DNA of 52,730 nucleotides from JBCBJZ01 sp038522635 (GCA_038522635.1 JBCBJZ010000004.1:1-52730), one strand, 5' to 3'; counted from the stretch's first letter, positions 35,041 through 43,679 are shown. Notes: generated by a model not told the origin, from the letters alone. Made by a program: numbers and translations.

Positions 35041-35137
35041 AGTCTCCATCTGCCTCAGGTCCGTTCACCGAAGGCGAGAGACGTACGGCAAGACAACGAC
35101 TTGGAGGTCGGTTCCGCTCAACGCGGAATGCGGACCA
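35041..35137 (-). repeat. Family A dispersed repeat, degenerate copy A4
   Basis: Same orientation as A2: CATCTGCCTCAGG, then TTCACCGAAGGCGAGAGACG, ACGGCAAGACAACGAC, and GGTCGGTTCCGCTC / GCGGAATGCGGACC. About a quarter of the positions differ from A1 and A3, and the TAG ends are lost. It lies just upstream of the start of the unrecognised gene at 34227-35015, so here it is in a leader and not at a stop codon. The remainder of the gap 35138-35363 shows nothing definite. Confidence 0.65.
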
Positions 35138-35363
35138 ACGCAAAGCAACGGCTGAGAGCGAGGCAGCAGGGCTGGAGGTGGCATGCAAAGCGTGTCCACC
35201 GGCGCGCCCACCGCCCGCGTCGAACGGTCAGCGTTGTCGGTGAAACGATAACTGATTCGGCCAGGTCGCTTTGCGAGCCTCAATCATGGCCCGATGCGCG
35301 CGCGCGTCCGGGAGCGCGCGCCAGCGCAACAGCGCTAGGGATGCAACCGATCGGGCGGCCTGA

Positions 35364-36170
35364 CTACGCGGCGACGTCCACCGGCTGCAGTGCCGCTTTC
35401 TTCTCGTCGGCCTGCATCTCACGCTGCATATCAAACCAACGCAAAATTTTCATTTCACCGCTCTGCGTTTCAGCGATCGCGGTGCAACTCTCCACCCAGT
35501 CTCCGGTGTTGAGGTAGGTGATCGCGCCAACCTGGCGTTCGGCGGCATGATGGATGTGACCGCAGATGATCCCCTCGGCGCCCACGCGCTCAGCCTCATC
35601 GGAAAGCGTCTTTTCGAACGTGCCGATGAAGTTCACCGCCTTCTTGACCCGGTACTTCAGATACGCGGAAAGCGACCAATAACCGAGGCCCATGCGACGA
35701 CGCACCCAATTCAGCGGACGGTTAGAGGCCAGCGCAAGCTCGTAGCCGATGTCGCCTAAGAACGCGAGCCACTTCGCGTTGCGCACCACCACGTCGAACT
35801 CATCACCGTGCATGACTAGGAATTTGCGCCCGTCGGCGGTGACGTGCTCGGCATTGCGCATGAACTCGATCGCGCCGAACTGCATGCCGCAGTAGTCCCG
35901 CAACGCTTCATCATGGTTGCCGGGAATGAACTTAATGGTCGCACCCTTGCGTGCCTTACGAAGCAGCTTTTGGACGACGTCGTTGTGTTCTTGCGGCCAA
36001 TAGGGATTGCGCCGGATGTTCCAGAAATCGACGATATCACCGACCAGATAGATCGTGTCGGCGTCGTTGTGCTTCAGGAACTCGAGCAGCTCACCAGCCT
36101 GCGACGCGCGTGTGCCGAGGTGAACGTCTGAAATGAATAGCGTGCGGTAATGGTCGCTCATGACCGTCAT
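35364..36170 (-). CDS. Calcineurin-like metallophosphoesterase, UDP-2,3-diacylglucosamine hydrolase-like
   Basis: A 268-aa protein with the full metallophosphoesterase set: ISDVHLGTRAS (DxH), YLVGDIVDFW (GDxxD), FIPGNHDEALRD (GNHD), VMHGDEFDVV and ICGHIHHAAERQ (GHxH), ending LNTGDWVESCTA. The arrangement of the HGDEFD motif and tandem His is that of LpxH-like/YbbF-like enzymes, which can cut UDP-diacylglucosamine in lipid A synthesis, though many alphaproteobacterial members are not LpxH proper (LpxI is the usual enzyme). The ATG at 36170 has AGGGGA six bases upstream, so it is preferred to the Met three codons later. Confidence 0.9.
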   Translation of the reverse strand: MTVMSDHYRTLFISDVHLGTRASQAGELLEFLKHNDADTIYLVGDIVDFWNIRRNPYWPQEHNDVVQKLLRKARKGATIKFIPGNHDEALRDYCGMQFGAIEFMRNAEHVTADGRKFLVMHGDEFDVVVRNAKWLAFLGDIGYELALASNRPLNWVRRRMGLGYWSLSAYLKYRVKKAVNFIGTFEKTLSDEAERVGAEGIICGHIHHAAERQVGAITYLNTGDWVESCTAIAETQSGEMKILRWFDMQREMQADEKKAALQPVDVAA

Positions 36171-37028
36171 GATCCCCTGTCGATTGGCGTGAAAGGCTCA
36201 CTCGATGCGGGAAACATCATGTGTGGTCCTGTGATTACGCCCCTTGGTCCCGCTTAAAGCGTGGGGATAGGCGAGAACGGTGACACCTCGGTGACGATTG
36301 CCACAGCCATGGGTTGTGAAGCAAGGCTCACGCGGTGGTTTATGAGGTGATCCGCCTGCCAGGGTTAGCGGGGGTTTAGGCGTTGCCGTGACAGCTAGTG
36401 GCCTACCCGGTCAGCATTCAAGGCACTTCAGCTTCGGCGCTGACGCAGCCCGGCCCGGCCCCGACGTCACCACGCTTGATGCCGCGCACAAGGACCAGGC
36501 CCGTCCAGGAAGGAGGGGTCAGCTCCGTGTTCTTGCGGCAGCGGGGTAGAAGACGCAGAACGTGGAGCTGACCGACCCGTCGCGTCCTCAAAGAGGGCGA
36601 TGAAAACGCGCGGCCTATGGCTGAACAGCCATTACAGCGAGTGCTGCGGAACACTTACTGCACCTTGACACAACCATCGTAGTATAACGGTCACGCAACA
36701 AGGGCGCGCCTAAGCTGAGCAAATTCTTCCTTGTGGAAAACACGAATCAGCATTCTAGGTCTGATACTTAGGGAACAAATTCGGCATTTATGCTAGATTG
36801 AAGTATTTCCAAGATGGGTTGATTTTGCGCCTGACCGTTACAGGCGCGCACCCGAACCGCGTGCCATACCCCTCATCATGGCCCATCGCCGCACGTCGCC
36901 TGCAGCCGTTCCGTACCGCTTTGGCGAGCGCTCCCTTCCAAGACGCGCTGGTTCCAACACGCCTCGCCAGGTTGTCGCTGGCGCAACGTTCCCTCCCGCA
37001 TCATCCACCCCTGAACAAAGGAAACCCC
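36171..37028. other. 858-bp gene-free region with AT-rich right half
   Basis: No convincing gene lies between the metallophosphoesterase and the AIM24-type gene. The left part (36171-36400) is ordinary. The middle (36420-36660) is GC-rich and full of short palindromes, including the 57-nt hairpin listed separately, TGGCTG-aac-AGCCA at 36620-36633 and AGTG / CACT near 36637-36654. The right part (36660-36830) is unusually AT-rich for this window and probably holds the promoter of the AIM24 operon. A TTGACA at 36665 and TATAAC at 36683 are only 12 bp apart, too close for a standard promoter. Confidence 0.5.
36517..36573. ncRNA. Long near-perfect hairpin, candidate structured RNA
   Basis: GGTCAGCTCC at 36517-36526 pairs with GGAGCTGACC at 36564-36573, and the next bases GTTCTTGCG / CGCAGAAC extend the stem to about 18 bp with a G/U or bulge. 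A loop of about 20 nt remains. It is preceded by AGGAAGGA and followed by no T run, so it is not a normal terminator. The strand cannot be assigned. Confidence 0.3.
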
Positions 37029-37880
37029 ATGACAGGTTTCGGTTCCGTCCCCGCCATTCAACGCGGCGCCCACAAGCGCAACACGAGCATCGCTGACGAC
37101 ATCGACTATGAAATCCGCGGGCAGGAGATCCAGTTCGTCGAGATCGAGCTGGACCCTGGCGAAAGCGCGATCGCGGAAGCCGGCGCGATGATGTTCAAGG
37201 GCCCCGCGATCCAAATGGACAGCGTGTTCGGCGACGGCTCGCAGCAGCAGACCGGCGGGTTCTTCGGCAAACTGGCATCGGCTGGCAAACGCCTGCTCAC
37301 CGGTGAGAGCTTGTTCATGACGGTCTTCCACCACGAAGGGCAAGGCAAACAGCGCGTCGCGTTCGCAGCGCCCTACCCGGGCACGATCATGCCGTTTAAG
37401 CTCGACGATATGGGCGGTACGATCGTGTGTCAGAAGGATGCGTTCTTGTGCGCGGCCCGTGGCGTCAGCATCGGCATCCACTTCCAAAAGAAGATCATGA
37501 CCGGGCTGTTCGGCGGCGAAGGCTTCATCATGCAGCGCCTTGAGGGCGACGGCTGGGTGTTCGTGCACGTGGGCGGCTGCGTGATCGAGAAAGAACTGGC
37601 GCCGGGTGAAGAAATCCATGTTGATACGGGTTGCGTTGCCGCCATGACACCAAGCGTCGACTTCGACATCGTGCGGGCGGGCTCGGTGAAATCGATGATT
37701 TTCGGCGGTGAGGGCGTGTTCTTCGCGCAGCTCAAAGGGCCGGGCAAGATCTGGCTGCAATCACTGCCGTTTTCGCGGTTGTCAGGGCGTATACTGGCCA
37801 ACGCGGGGCCGATGGGCGGAACCGGCGAAGGCTCCGTGCTGGGGCCGATCGGTGGCATGTTCGATGGTGACAACGGATGA
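37029..37880 (+). CDS. AIM24/TIGR00266-family protein
   Basis: A 283-aa protein starting MTGFGSVPAIQRG, preceded by AAAGGAAA seven bases before the ATG; the open frame extends 77 codons further upstream but with unlikely composition. Family features are YEIRGQEIQFVEIELDPGESAIAEAGAMMFK, FFGKLASAGKRLLTGESLFMTVF, PGTIMPFKL, and a C-terminal GPGKIWLQSLPFSRLSGRI. The fold resembles a tryptophan-attenuator-like beta barrel; a role in membrane or stress has been suggested but is not settled. The stop overlaps the start of the CoA transferase gene by 4 bp. Confidence 0.9.
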   Translation: MTGFGSVPAIQRGAHKRNTSIADDIDYEIRGQEIQFVEIELDPGESAIAEAGAMMFKGPAIQMDSVFGDGSQQQTGGFFGKLASAGKRLLTGESLFMTVFHHEGQGKQRVAFAAPYPGTIMPFKLDDMGGTIVCQKDAFLCAARGVSIGIHFQKKIMTGLFGGEGFIMQRLEGDGWVFVHVGGCVIEKELAPGEEIHVDTGCVAAMTPSVDFDIVRAGSVKSMIFGGEGVFFAQLKGPGKIWLQSLPFSRLSGRILANAGPMGGTGEGSVLGPIGGMFDGDNG

Positions 37881-39061
37881 TGGGTGACCCGCCCCACGGC
37901 GACCGCGCCGCTGGCGTTTCCACGCATAACGATGGACCTTCAGGCGAGTTGGCAGGCCTGCTGGTCGTCGCGATTGAGCAAGCGGTGGCGGCGCCCTATG
38001 CCTCGTCCCGCCTCGCCGATGCGGGTGCGCGCGTCATCAAGATCGAGCGCGCAGAAGGCGATTTCGCGCGCGGCTACGATGGCGCAGCCCACGGCCAGTC
38101 GTCCTATTTCGTGTGGCTGAACCGCGGCAAACAGTCGATCGCGCTCGATCTCAAAGACGCCAACGATCTCGCACTTCTGCGCCGGATGATCGCACGTGCC
38201 GACGTCGTCATCCAGAATCTGGCGGTCGGGGCGCTCGGGCGGCTGGGCCTTGCGATGGACGATTTGCGCAGCGCCCATCCCTCGTTGATCACCTGCTCGA
38301 TCACCGGCTACGGGGAGAGCGGGCCGCGCGCGCATCTGAAGGCGTACGACCTTCTGGTTCAGGCCGAGAGCGGTCTTGCCGCGATCACCGGCGCAGGCGA
38401 GCACATGGCCCGCGTGGGCGTCTCAGCGTGTGACATCGCTGCCGGCATGACGGCGCACGCGGCCATCTTGCAGGCGCTGATCGGACGCAGCCTTACGGGT
38501 CAGGGCCGGCACATCGCCGTATCGCTCTACCATGCGCTTGCCGACTGGATGAGCGTCCCCATGATCCAGCACGATCTGGGCGGTATCACACCGCCGCGCC
38601 ACGGGCTGGCGCACCATGCGATCTCGCCCTACGGCGCCTACCCCTGCGGCGATGGCGCGTTGCTGCTGATCGCGATCCAGAACGAGCGCGAATGGGGCCG
38701 CTTTGTTGCTGAGATCCTGGAGGAGCCGGACCTCGCCGACGATCCCGCCTTCGCGACCAACATGGCGCGGACCGCCAACCGTGAGGCCGTCGACGCCAAG
38801 GTCGCTGCCCGCTTCGCCCGATCGACGAGCACCGCGCTGGCAGCAGCGCTTGAAGCCGCCGCCATAGCCTATGGCCGCGTGACGCCTGCTTCCGCCATAA
38901 GCGCGCATCCGCAAAACCGGTTCATCACCGTTGAAACACCGAACGGCGCGGTGCAGATGATGGCGCCCGGTGCCACGCACGATGGACGCGCGCGCGCTGC
39001 CCGGCGGGTACCAGCGCTTAACGCCGATGGGGCAGCGCTGAGGGAGGAGTTTTCCGCGTGA
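37877..39061 (+). CDS. CaiB/BaiF family CoA transferase 2 (mesaconyl/itaconate-CoA transferase-like)
   Basis: A 394-aa class III CoA transferase. Motifs: LLVVAIEQAVAAPYASSRLADAGARVIKIER, NRGKQSIALDLKD, ARADVVIQNLAVGALGRLGL, CSITGYGESGPRAHLKAYDLLVQAESGLAAITG with the catalytic Asp in AYDLL. The IEQAVAAPYASSRLADAGARVIKIER start is close to the mesaconyl-CoA C1-C4 and itaconate CoA transferases. Its ATG overlaps the AIM24-type stop, and its TGA overlaps the GTG start of the SDR gene, so all three are coupled. The link of a CoA transferase to pterin genes is unusual. Confidence 0.9.
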   Translation: MMGDPPHGDRAAGVSTHNDGPSGELAGLLVVAIEQAVAAPYASSRLADAGARVIKIERAEGDFARGYDGAAHGQSSYFVWLNRGKQSIALDLKDANDLALLRRMIARADVVIQNLAVGALGRLGLAMDDLRSAHPSLITCSITGYGESGPRAHLKAYDLLVQAESGLAAITGAGEHMARVGVSACDIAAGMTAHAAILQALIGRSLTGQGRHIAVSLYHALADWMSVPMIQHDLGGITPPRHGLAHHAISPYGAYPCGDGALLLIAIQNEREWGRFVAEILEEPDLADDPAFATNMARTANREAVDAKVAARFARSTSTALAAALEAAAIAYGRVTPASAISAHPQNRFITVETPNGAVQMMAPGATHDGRARAARRVPALNADGAALREEFSA

Positions 39062-39891
39062 GCCCAAGCAGCACTTCCGGCGCGCAACGTAGCGATCACG
39101 ATGTTTCGCCAGGCCTTGCCTTGGTCACCGGCGGGGCCAAGCGCATCGGCGCTGCGATTGCGACCCGTCTCGTCGCCCAAGGATGGCGCGTCGCGATCCA
39201 CTACCGGGCATCGAAGAGCGATGCGGACGCGCTTGCCCGCGCGCTCACGGCGAACGCAACCGGGCCCGGCAGCGCCTTCACCGTCGGCGGCGACCTGGCA
39301 GACGCGAGCGCCATCGCACCACTCTTTGAGGCCTTGGAACACGAGGGGCCTGGGCCTTGCCGCTGCCTGATCAACAACGCGTCGCTCTACGAAGACGATA
39401 CGCTTGAAACGCTGAGCGCGGAGACCTGGGACGCCCATCTCAACCTCAACCTGCGCGCTCCCGTCCTGCTGGCGCAGGCCTTTGCCCGCGCGCTGAGCGC
39501 CGCTGGCCCCATAGACCCTGACGCCACAACATCGGATGCCGGGCCAACACACGCCACCATCATCAACATCATCGATCAGCGCGTCTGGAATCTGACCCCG
39601 GCCTTCTTTTCCTACACCACTTCAAAGGCGGGGCTCTGGGCTGTCACGCAGATGCTGGCCCAGGCGCTTGCGCCGCACGTGCGCGTCAACGCCATCGGTC
39701 CTGGCCCGGTGCTCGCCAACATCCATCAGACAGCAGCGATGTTCGAAGACGAAGCGCGCACCACACCGCTTGGTCGCGCGGTCAGCCCTGAAGAGATCGC
39801 CCAGGCGGTCGCCTTCATCCTTGACGCTCCATCGATGACCGGGCAGATGATCGCGCTCGACGCCGGGCAGCATCTGCCGCCCGTAACGTGA
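39058..39891 (+). CDS. Short-chain dehydrogenase, pteridine reductase (FolM/PTR1)-like
   Basis: A 277-aa SDR. NAD(P)-binding motif LVTGGAKRIGAAIATRL, LINNASLYEDDTLETL, and catalytic FFSYTTSKAGLW with Tyr-x3-Lys. The IHYRASKSDADAL segment after strand 2 and IDQRVWNLTPAFFSYTTSKAGL resemble pteridine reductase 1 and FolM dihydromonapterin reductase, which use NADPH (note the Arg in TGGAKRIG). FolB follows 49 bp downstream, supporting a role in folate or tetrahydromonapterin metabolism. It starts with GTG in a GTGA overlap. Confidence 0.88.
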   Translation: MSPSSTSGAQRSDHDVSPGLALVTGGAKRIGAAIATRLVAQGWRVAIHYRASKSDADALARALTANATGPGSAFTVGGDLADASAIAPLFEALEHEGPGPCRCLINNASLYEDDTLETLSAETWDAHLNLNLRAPVLLAQAFARALSAAGPIDPDATTSDAGPTHATIINIIDQRVWNLTPAFFSYTTSKAGLWAVTQMLAQALAPHVRVNAIGPGPVLANIHQTAAMFEDEARTTPLGRAVSPEEIAQAVAFILDAPSMTGQMIALDAGQHLPPVT

Positions 39892-39940
39892 GGCTGGCTA
39901 GGCCAGTCGCCGCACCTGAGCAACGATCGATCGCCCCGCC

Positions 39941-40387
39941 ATGACCGAGCGCCTCTCCACGCCTGCCGGCGCCTACGCCGATGCGATCAGCCAGACCCGT
40001 CGCGTCTTCGTGCGCGACATGGAAGTGATGGCGAGCATCGGCATTTTCGAACACGAGAAGCGTTACGAACAGCGGGTGTTCGTGACCGTCGACCTCAAGG
40101 TTGCTGACGACTACGACGGGGTGAGCGACGCGGTTGACGACGTGCTCGACTACGGCACGGTGGTGCGCGCGGTGCACCGCATTGTCGATGATGGCCACAT
40201 CAATCTGATCGAGACGTTGGCGCAGCGCGTGGCCGACGCCTGCCTGGACGACAAGCGCGTACTTGCCGCCCGTATCCTCATCGAGAAGCCCGACGCCTTC
40301 ACGTGCGCGCGCAGCGTGGGCATCGAGATCGAGCGCACCGCACCTCAACGCGTTGCGAGCGCTCTTGCCGTGGCCGCGACCGGCTGA
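39941..40387 (+). CDS. folB: Dihydroneopterin aldolase
   Basis: A 148-aa protein. The FolB pattern is VFVRDMEVMASIGIFEHEKRYEQRVFVTVDLKV, DDVLDYGTVVRAVHRIV, and HINLIETLAQRVADACL with the Glu of LIETLA that binds the pterin, followed by VLAARILIEKPDAF. It turns dihydroneopterin into hydroxymethyl-dihydropterin. It is the last gene of the operon with the SDR. Other folate genes (folK, folP) are not in the window. The first 20 residues are a variable lead. Confidence 0.93.
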   Translation: MTERLSTPAGAYADAISQTRRVFVRDMEVMASIGIFEHEKRYEQRVFVTVDLKVADDYDGVSDAVDDVLDYGTVVRAVHRIVDDGHINLIETLAQRVADACLDDKRVLAARILIEKPDAFTCARSVGIEIERTAPQRVASALAVAATG

Positions 40388-40555
40388 CACCGCGCATTCA
40401 TCATGCACGAACAGGTTTGCGCCGTTCATACACGCGCTTTCCCCGGTTCATCGCGTGCGGTCACATTTGGGCCGCCTCAAGCTCAAACTCGCGCCCTAAA
40501 GCGCTCCGAGTGTGCGGTGAGCGCTGACATCATGGCGCGCGCGTCACTAGCGGTC

Positions 40556-40590
40556 TTAACGAGGCGTTAACGCTGACGTGCCATTAACCA
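40556..40590 (+). promoter_or_regulatory. Candidate CtrA-binding site before the first glucosaminidase gene
   Basis: TTAACGAGGCGTTAAC at 40556-40571 matches the alphaproteobacterial CtrA consensus TTAA-N7-TTAA exactly. A further half site, CATTAACCATT, follows at 40582-40592. The site lies 120-135 bp before the ATG of the gene. The whole 303-bp gap after folB has no gene. CtrA commonly controls envelope and division genes, which suits a peptidoglycan-related product. Confidence 0.5.
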
Positions 40591-40690
40591 TTCTTTGATC
40601 GTCGCGCGCTTGGCTTCGAGGCGCATCGGCTGACGCGTGAGGTGTCATGCGGGGCCGCTTGAGCGGAACGTGTACCAGTTGGGTGAAGTG

Positions 40691-42142
40691 ATGAAGTTGC
40701 GTATCAAAGCAGGCATTGGGGTTGTGGCGTTGGGTGTGGCGGCCACGATTGGGCTCCCCGGCGGATTGAACGGCGTGCCTGCGGCGCACGCGGCAGCCCT
40801 GCCCGCGATCAAGATGAGCGCACGCAACCAACCTCCGCGCTGCGTCACGCCGGGCCGGCTGATGGCTTACTTGCAGGCGCGCAACCGCCGCCTTCCGCCC
40901 CGCTTCCGCGCGATCGCTTCCCATTACATGCGTCACGGTCGGCAGCTCGGTGTGCGGTGGGATATGGCGTTCTACCAGATGCTGGTGGAGACGAATTTTC
41001 TCACGTTCCGCCGGGGCAACGGTCAGCCCGGTGACGTGCGCGCCTCGCAGAACAATTTTGCCGGACTGGGTGCCACCGGTGGCGGTGTCCCTGGTGAGCG
41101 GTTTCGTACGGTGTCGGCCGGTGTGCTGGCGCACATGCAGCACATCTTGATGTACACCGGCACGCGCATCCGTCGCCCGGTCGCGGATCGTACGCGCAAG
41201 GTCCAGGCGTGGGGCATTTTGAACAAGTGGCGGCGGCGTTTGCCCAAGCCGGTGACGTTCACCCATTTGACGCGCAAGTGGTCACCCTATGACCGCGGGT
41301 ATTCTGACGACATCAAGTCGCTTGAGAACCGCTTCATGCGCAACCATTGCCGCAGGCCCGACCCGCGGCCCGAGCTTTACGCCGCCGCCAAGCTGTCGCC
41401 GCAACAGCGGGCAGCGCAAAGGCGTGCACGTGCCCGTCGGATCGCAGCGCAGGCGGTGCGCCGCGCGAAGCGGGACGACGATCGGGCGCGTCGCGCGCTA
41501 GGCGCGCGCCAACAAAGGGAAAGAGCGCTAGGCGCGCGCCAACAAAGAGAAAGAGCGCTCCGCGCGCGCCAACAAAGACAGAGAGCGCTTGCAGCGCGCC
41601 AACAAAGAGAGCGCGCGCGCGCAGCGCGCCGGCAGCAGCAACGCGTCCTCGCGCAGCGTCGTGCGGCCGCGCAAAGGGAACGCCAGATCGCAGCAGCCCG
41701 GCAACGCCAGCGTACGGTCGCTCGCCCCAGCATCCAGCCGCAAGCATCGCCCGATGGACCGCCCGTCACCCTGGTGCAACCGCGCGTCCAGCCCGACAGC
41801 AAGCCCAAGCGCCCCGCCGCGTCGGCCCAAAAGCCGCGTGACCTGGCGTCCAGCGCCCCGGCGGCCGCCAAAACCTTGATCCCGACGCCGCCAGCTGCGG
41901 CACCCACCAGCAAGTGCAAAGTCTACACGGCCAGCTACGGTGGTCAGCGGGCGCTCATCATCCAAGTCGTCAAAGCAGGCGTGACCAATTACACGGTGCT
42001 CGACGTCAACAAAGGTCGCGAGCAACGTGAGGCCGCAGCCTACATCGCTGCCTATGCCAAAGGCGGTCGCTCGATCGCCGCCTTCGACAGCCCTGCAGCG
42101 GCACTCGAACGCGCGTTCAAACTCTGCCCCGAGAAGAACTGA
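40691..42142 (+). CDS. Secreted glucosaminidase-domain protein 1 with Arg/Gln repeat linker
   Basis: A 483-aa protein; the ATG at 40691 follows GGGTGAAG and precedes a signal peptide (IGVVALGVAATIGLPGGL, ending AHAA). A GH73-like N-acetylglucosaminidase domain spans about residues 45-225: FYQMLVETNFLTFRRG with the expected catalytic Glu100, and SQNNFAGLGATGGG. Cys in PPRCVTPG and RNHCRRPD bracket it and could pair. Residues 235-350 are an Arg/Gln/Ala helix built partly from 10-residue repeats. The C-terminal ~75 residues (from Cys409) form a small domain, CKVYTASYGGQRALIIQ to FKLCPEKN, shared with the next gene. It probably trims peptidoglycan. Confidence 0.85.
   Translation: MKLRIKAGIGVVALGVAATIGLPGGLNGVPAAHAAALPAIKMSARNQPPRCVTPGRLMAYLQARNRRLPPRFRAIASHYMRHGRQLGVRWDMAFYQMLVETNFLTFRRGNGQPGDVRASQNNFAGLGATGGGVPGERFRTVSAGVLAHMQHILMYTGTRIRRPVADRTRKVQAWGILNKWRRRLPKPVTFTHLTRKWSPYDRGYSDDIKSLENRFMRNHCRRPDPRPELYAAAKLSPQQRAAQRRARARRIAAQAVRRAKRDDDRARRALGARQQRERALGARQQRERALRARQQRQRALAARQQRERARAARRQQQRVLAQRRAAAQRERQIAAARQRQRTVARPSIQPQASPDGPPVTLVQPRVQPDSKPKRPAASAQKPRDLASSAPAAAKTLIPTPPAAAPTSKCKVYTASYGGQRALIIQVVKAGVTNYTVLDVNKGREQREAAAYIAAYAKGGRSIAAFDSPAAALERAFKLCPEKN
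41495..41614 (+). repeat. Four in-frame 30-bp tandem repeats in the glucosaminidase linker
   Basis: Units beginning GCGCTAGGCGCGCGCCAACA and its variants start at 41495, 41525, 41555 and 41585. Each encodes ten residues of the type ALGARQQRER. The first two units are almost identical, and decay increases to the right, which suggests recent expansion by slippage. Copy number could vary between strains without breaking the frame. Confidence 0.85.
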
Positions 42143-42368
42143 AGCGCGCGTTTGTCCCGCTCCCGTGAGACGTGCGCACCGCGTGGTGCACCCGGGGGTA
42201 AGGCGTGCCGCGACGTGACCTCAGACAAACCTTAAGCCCACCATTTTTGAACCACAGGGCGGCCGGAAGTAGCCGCCATCCTTCCTAAATGAGTATCAAA
42301 GCGTCGGGCGCATCGCCCCCCACTCCAACGAGGGGCCAGCAGCCAACCGAACAGGGACTAAGCGTTCT

Positions 42369-43679
42369 ATGACCAAGCACGTTTGCGCGTCCGGCGGGCG
42401 CGTGAGCACGGTTGCGCTATGCGCGGCACTGCTCGCTGGCTCCGCTCTTGCGTTGATTGCGCTGCCCGCTGACGGGGTGGCAGCACCGCGGTCCGAATAC
42501 CGCTACGGGGTGCGCCTCCCGCGCATTCGTATCACCGCTGATAACCCGGTGCCGGCCTGCGTGACGCCGGCCAAGCTGTGGGCCTACATGCGTTCGCGCA
42601 ACCGCTACAAGAGCCATCTGCGCCGCTACCGGGGCATCGCTGAATACTACAAACAGCATGGCGAAGCGGAGCGCGTGCGGTGGGACTACGCATTCTTTCA
42701 GATGCTGCTTGAGACCAACTTCCTGACCTACCGCACCGGTAGCGGCCGCTGGGGCGATGTCAGGCTGAAGCAGAACAATTTCGCGGGCCTCGGCACCACC
42801 GGTGGCGGCGTGCCCGGCAACAGCTTTAAGGACGTCAGCACCGGCGTGCTTGCGCATATTCAACATCTGATCGCCTACGCGGGCGTCTATCAGGCCAACC
42901 CGACCGCGCCGCGCACGCGCCTGAAGCAGCGCGACATCATTCGCCTGTCGAAACGCCTGCGCCGGCCGGTGCGCTTTTCCGATCTGTCGGGGCGTTGGGC
43001 CGTTGACAAGCGCTATGGTAAGTCGATCCGTTGGGTGGCGACGCGCTTTATGCGCAAATATTGTCGCGGCGGGCCTAACCGCACGGCCCAAGCGCGACCC
43101 GCTCGAGCTGCTGAGATCCAGGCGGCTCAGTCCCAAGCCGCTCAGGCCCAGGCTGCCGCCCAAGCGCAGGCCGACGCCGAAGCCGCACGCGAACGTGCCG
43201 CAGCACAAGCGCTGGCCGAACGCGACCGCTTGGAACGTGCGCGCCAACAAGAAGCCCGACGCCGCAGCGCGGCCATCGCCCGGCGCCTTGCCCAACGCCC
43301 TTACGCGCAGGCGGGTATAGCCCCCCGCTCATCGCTTGGTGCGGGCGCTTTGCGGACCGGGCAGCCGCAAGGACCGAACCGTGCGCGCACGATCGCCGGA
43401 GCAGCCCTGCCGCCCGCTGACCAGGTGACCGCGCGTGCCCCGAAGGCCAAGCCCGCATGTCAGGTCATGACCGCCAGCTATGGGGGCCGCAAAACACTCC
43501 TCATCCAGGCGGTTCGCGACGGCCAACGCATCTATACGGCGCTACAAGTGCTCGATGGCTATGAGCGCAAGCTTGCCGCCAGCTTCATCAAGAAGTACGC
43601 CGCCGGCGGGACCCTGCTTGGTACGTTCACCTCGCGCAAACAGGCGTTGGATAAGGCGTTCGCACTCTGCCGGCCCTAA
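42369..43679 (+). CDS. Secreted glucosaminidase-domain protein 2, tandem paralogue
   Basis: A 436-aa protein with signal peptide VALCAALLAGSALALIAL and the same plan as the preceding gene: GH73-like domain with FFQMLLETNFLTYRTG (Glu115) and QNNFAGLGTTGGGVPG, Cys in VPACVTPA and RKYCRGG bracketing it, then an Ala/Gln-rich coiled-coil linker instead of the Arg/Gln one, then the shared C-terminal domain from Cys364 (CQVMTASYGGRKTLLIQAV to FALCRP). The two proteins thus arose by duplication and differ mainly in the linker. The 226-bp gap between them contains TTAAGCC only, no full CtrA site. TAA stop followed by a degenerate family A end. Confidence 0.85.
   Translation: MTKHVCASGGRVSTVALCAALLAGSALALIALPADGVAAPRSEYRYGVRLPRIRITADNPVPACVTPAKLWAYMRSRNRYKSHLRRYRGIAEYYKQHGEAERVRWDYAFFQMLLETNFLTYRTGSGRWGDVRLKQNNFAGLGTTGGGVPGNSFKDVSTGVLAHIQHLIAYAGVYQANPTAPRTRLKQRDIIRLSKRLRRPVRFSDLSGRWAVDKRYGKSIRWVATRFMRKYCRGGPNRTAQARPARAAEIQAAQSQAAQAQAAAQAQADAEAARERAAAQALAERDRLERARQQEARRRSAAIARRLAQRPYAQAGIAPRSSLGAGALRTGQPQGPNRARTIAGAALPPADQVTARAPKAKPACQVMTASYGGRKTLLIQAVRDGQRIYTALQVLDGYERKLAASFIKKYAAGGTLLGTFTSRKQALDKAFALCRP

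Noticed and set aside
36418..36654. 78-codon minus-strand open frame in the gene-free region
   Set aside because: It crosses the long hairpin, lacks a ribosome site and shows no domain; the hairpin explains the region better.
36665..36688. TTGACA and TATAAC as a standard promoter
   Set aside because: The spacing is 12 bp, while sigma-70 type promoters need about 17.
36798..37028. 77-codon upstream extension of the AIM24-type protein
   Set aside because: AT-rich start and untypical composition; the internal ATG has a good ribosome site and matches the family N-terminus.
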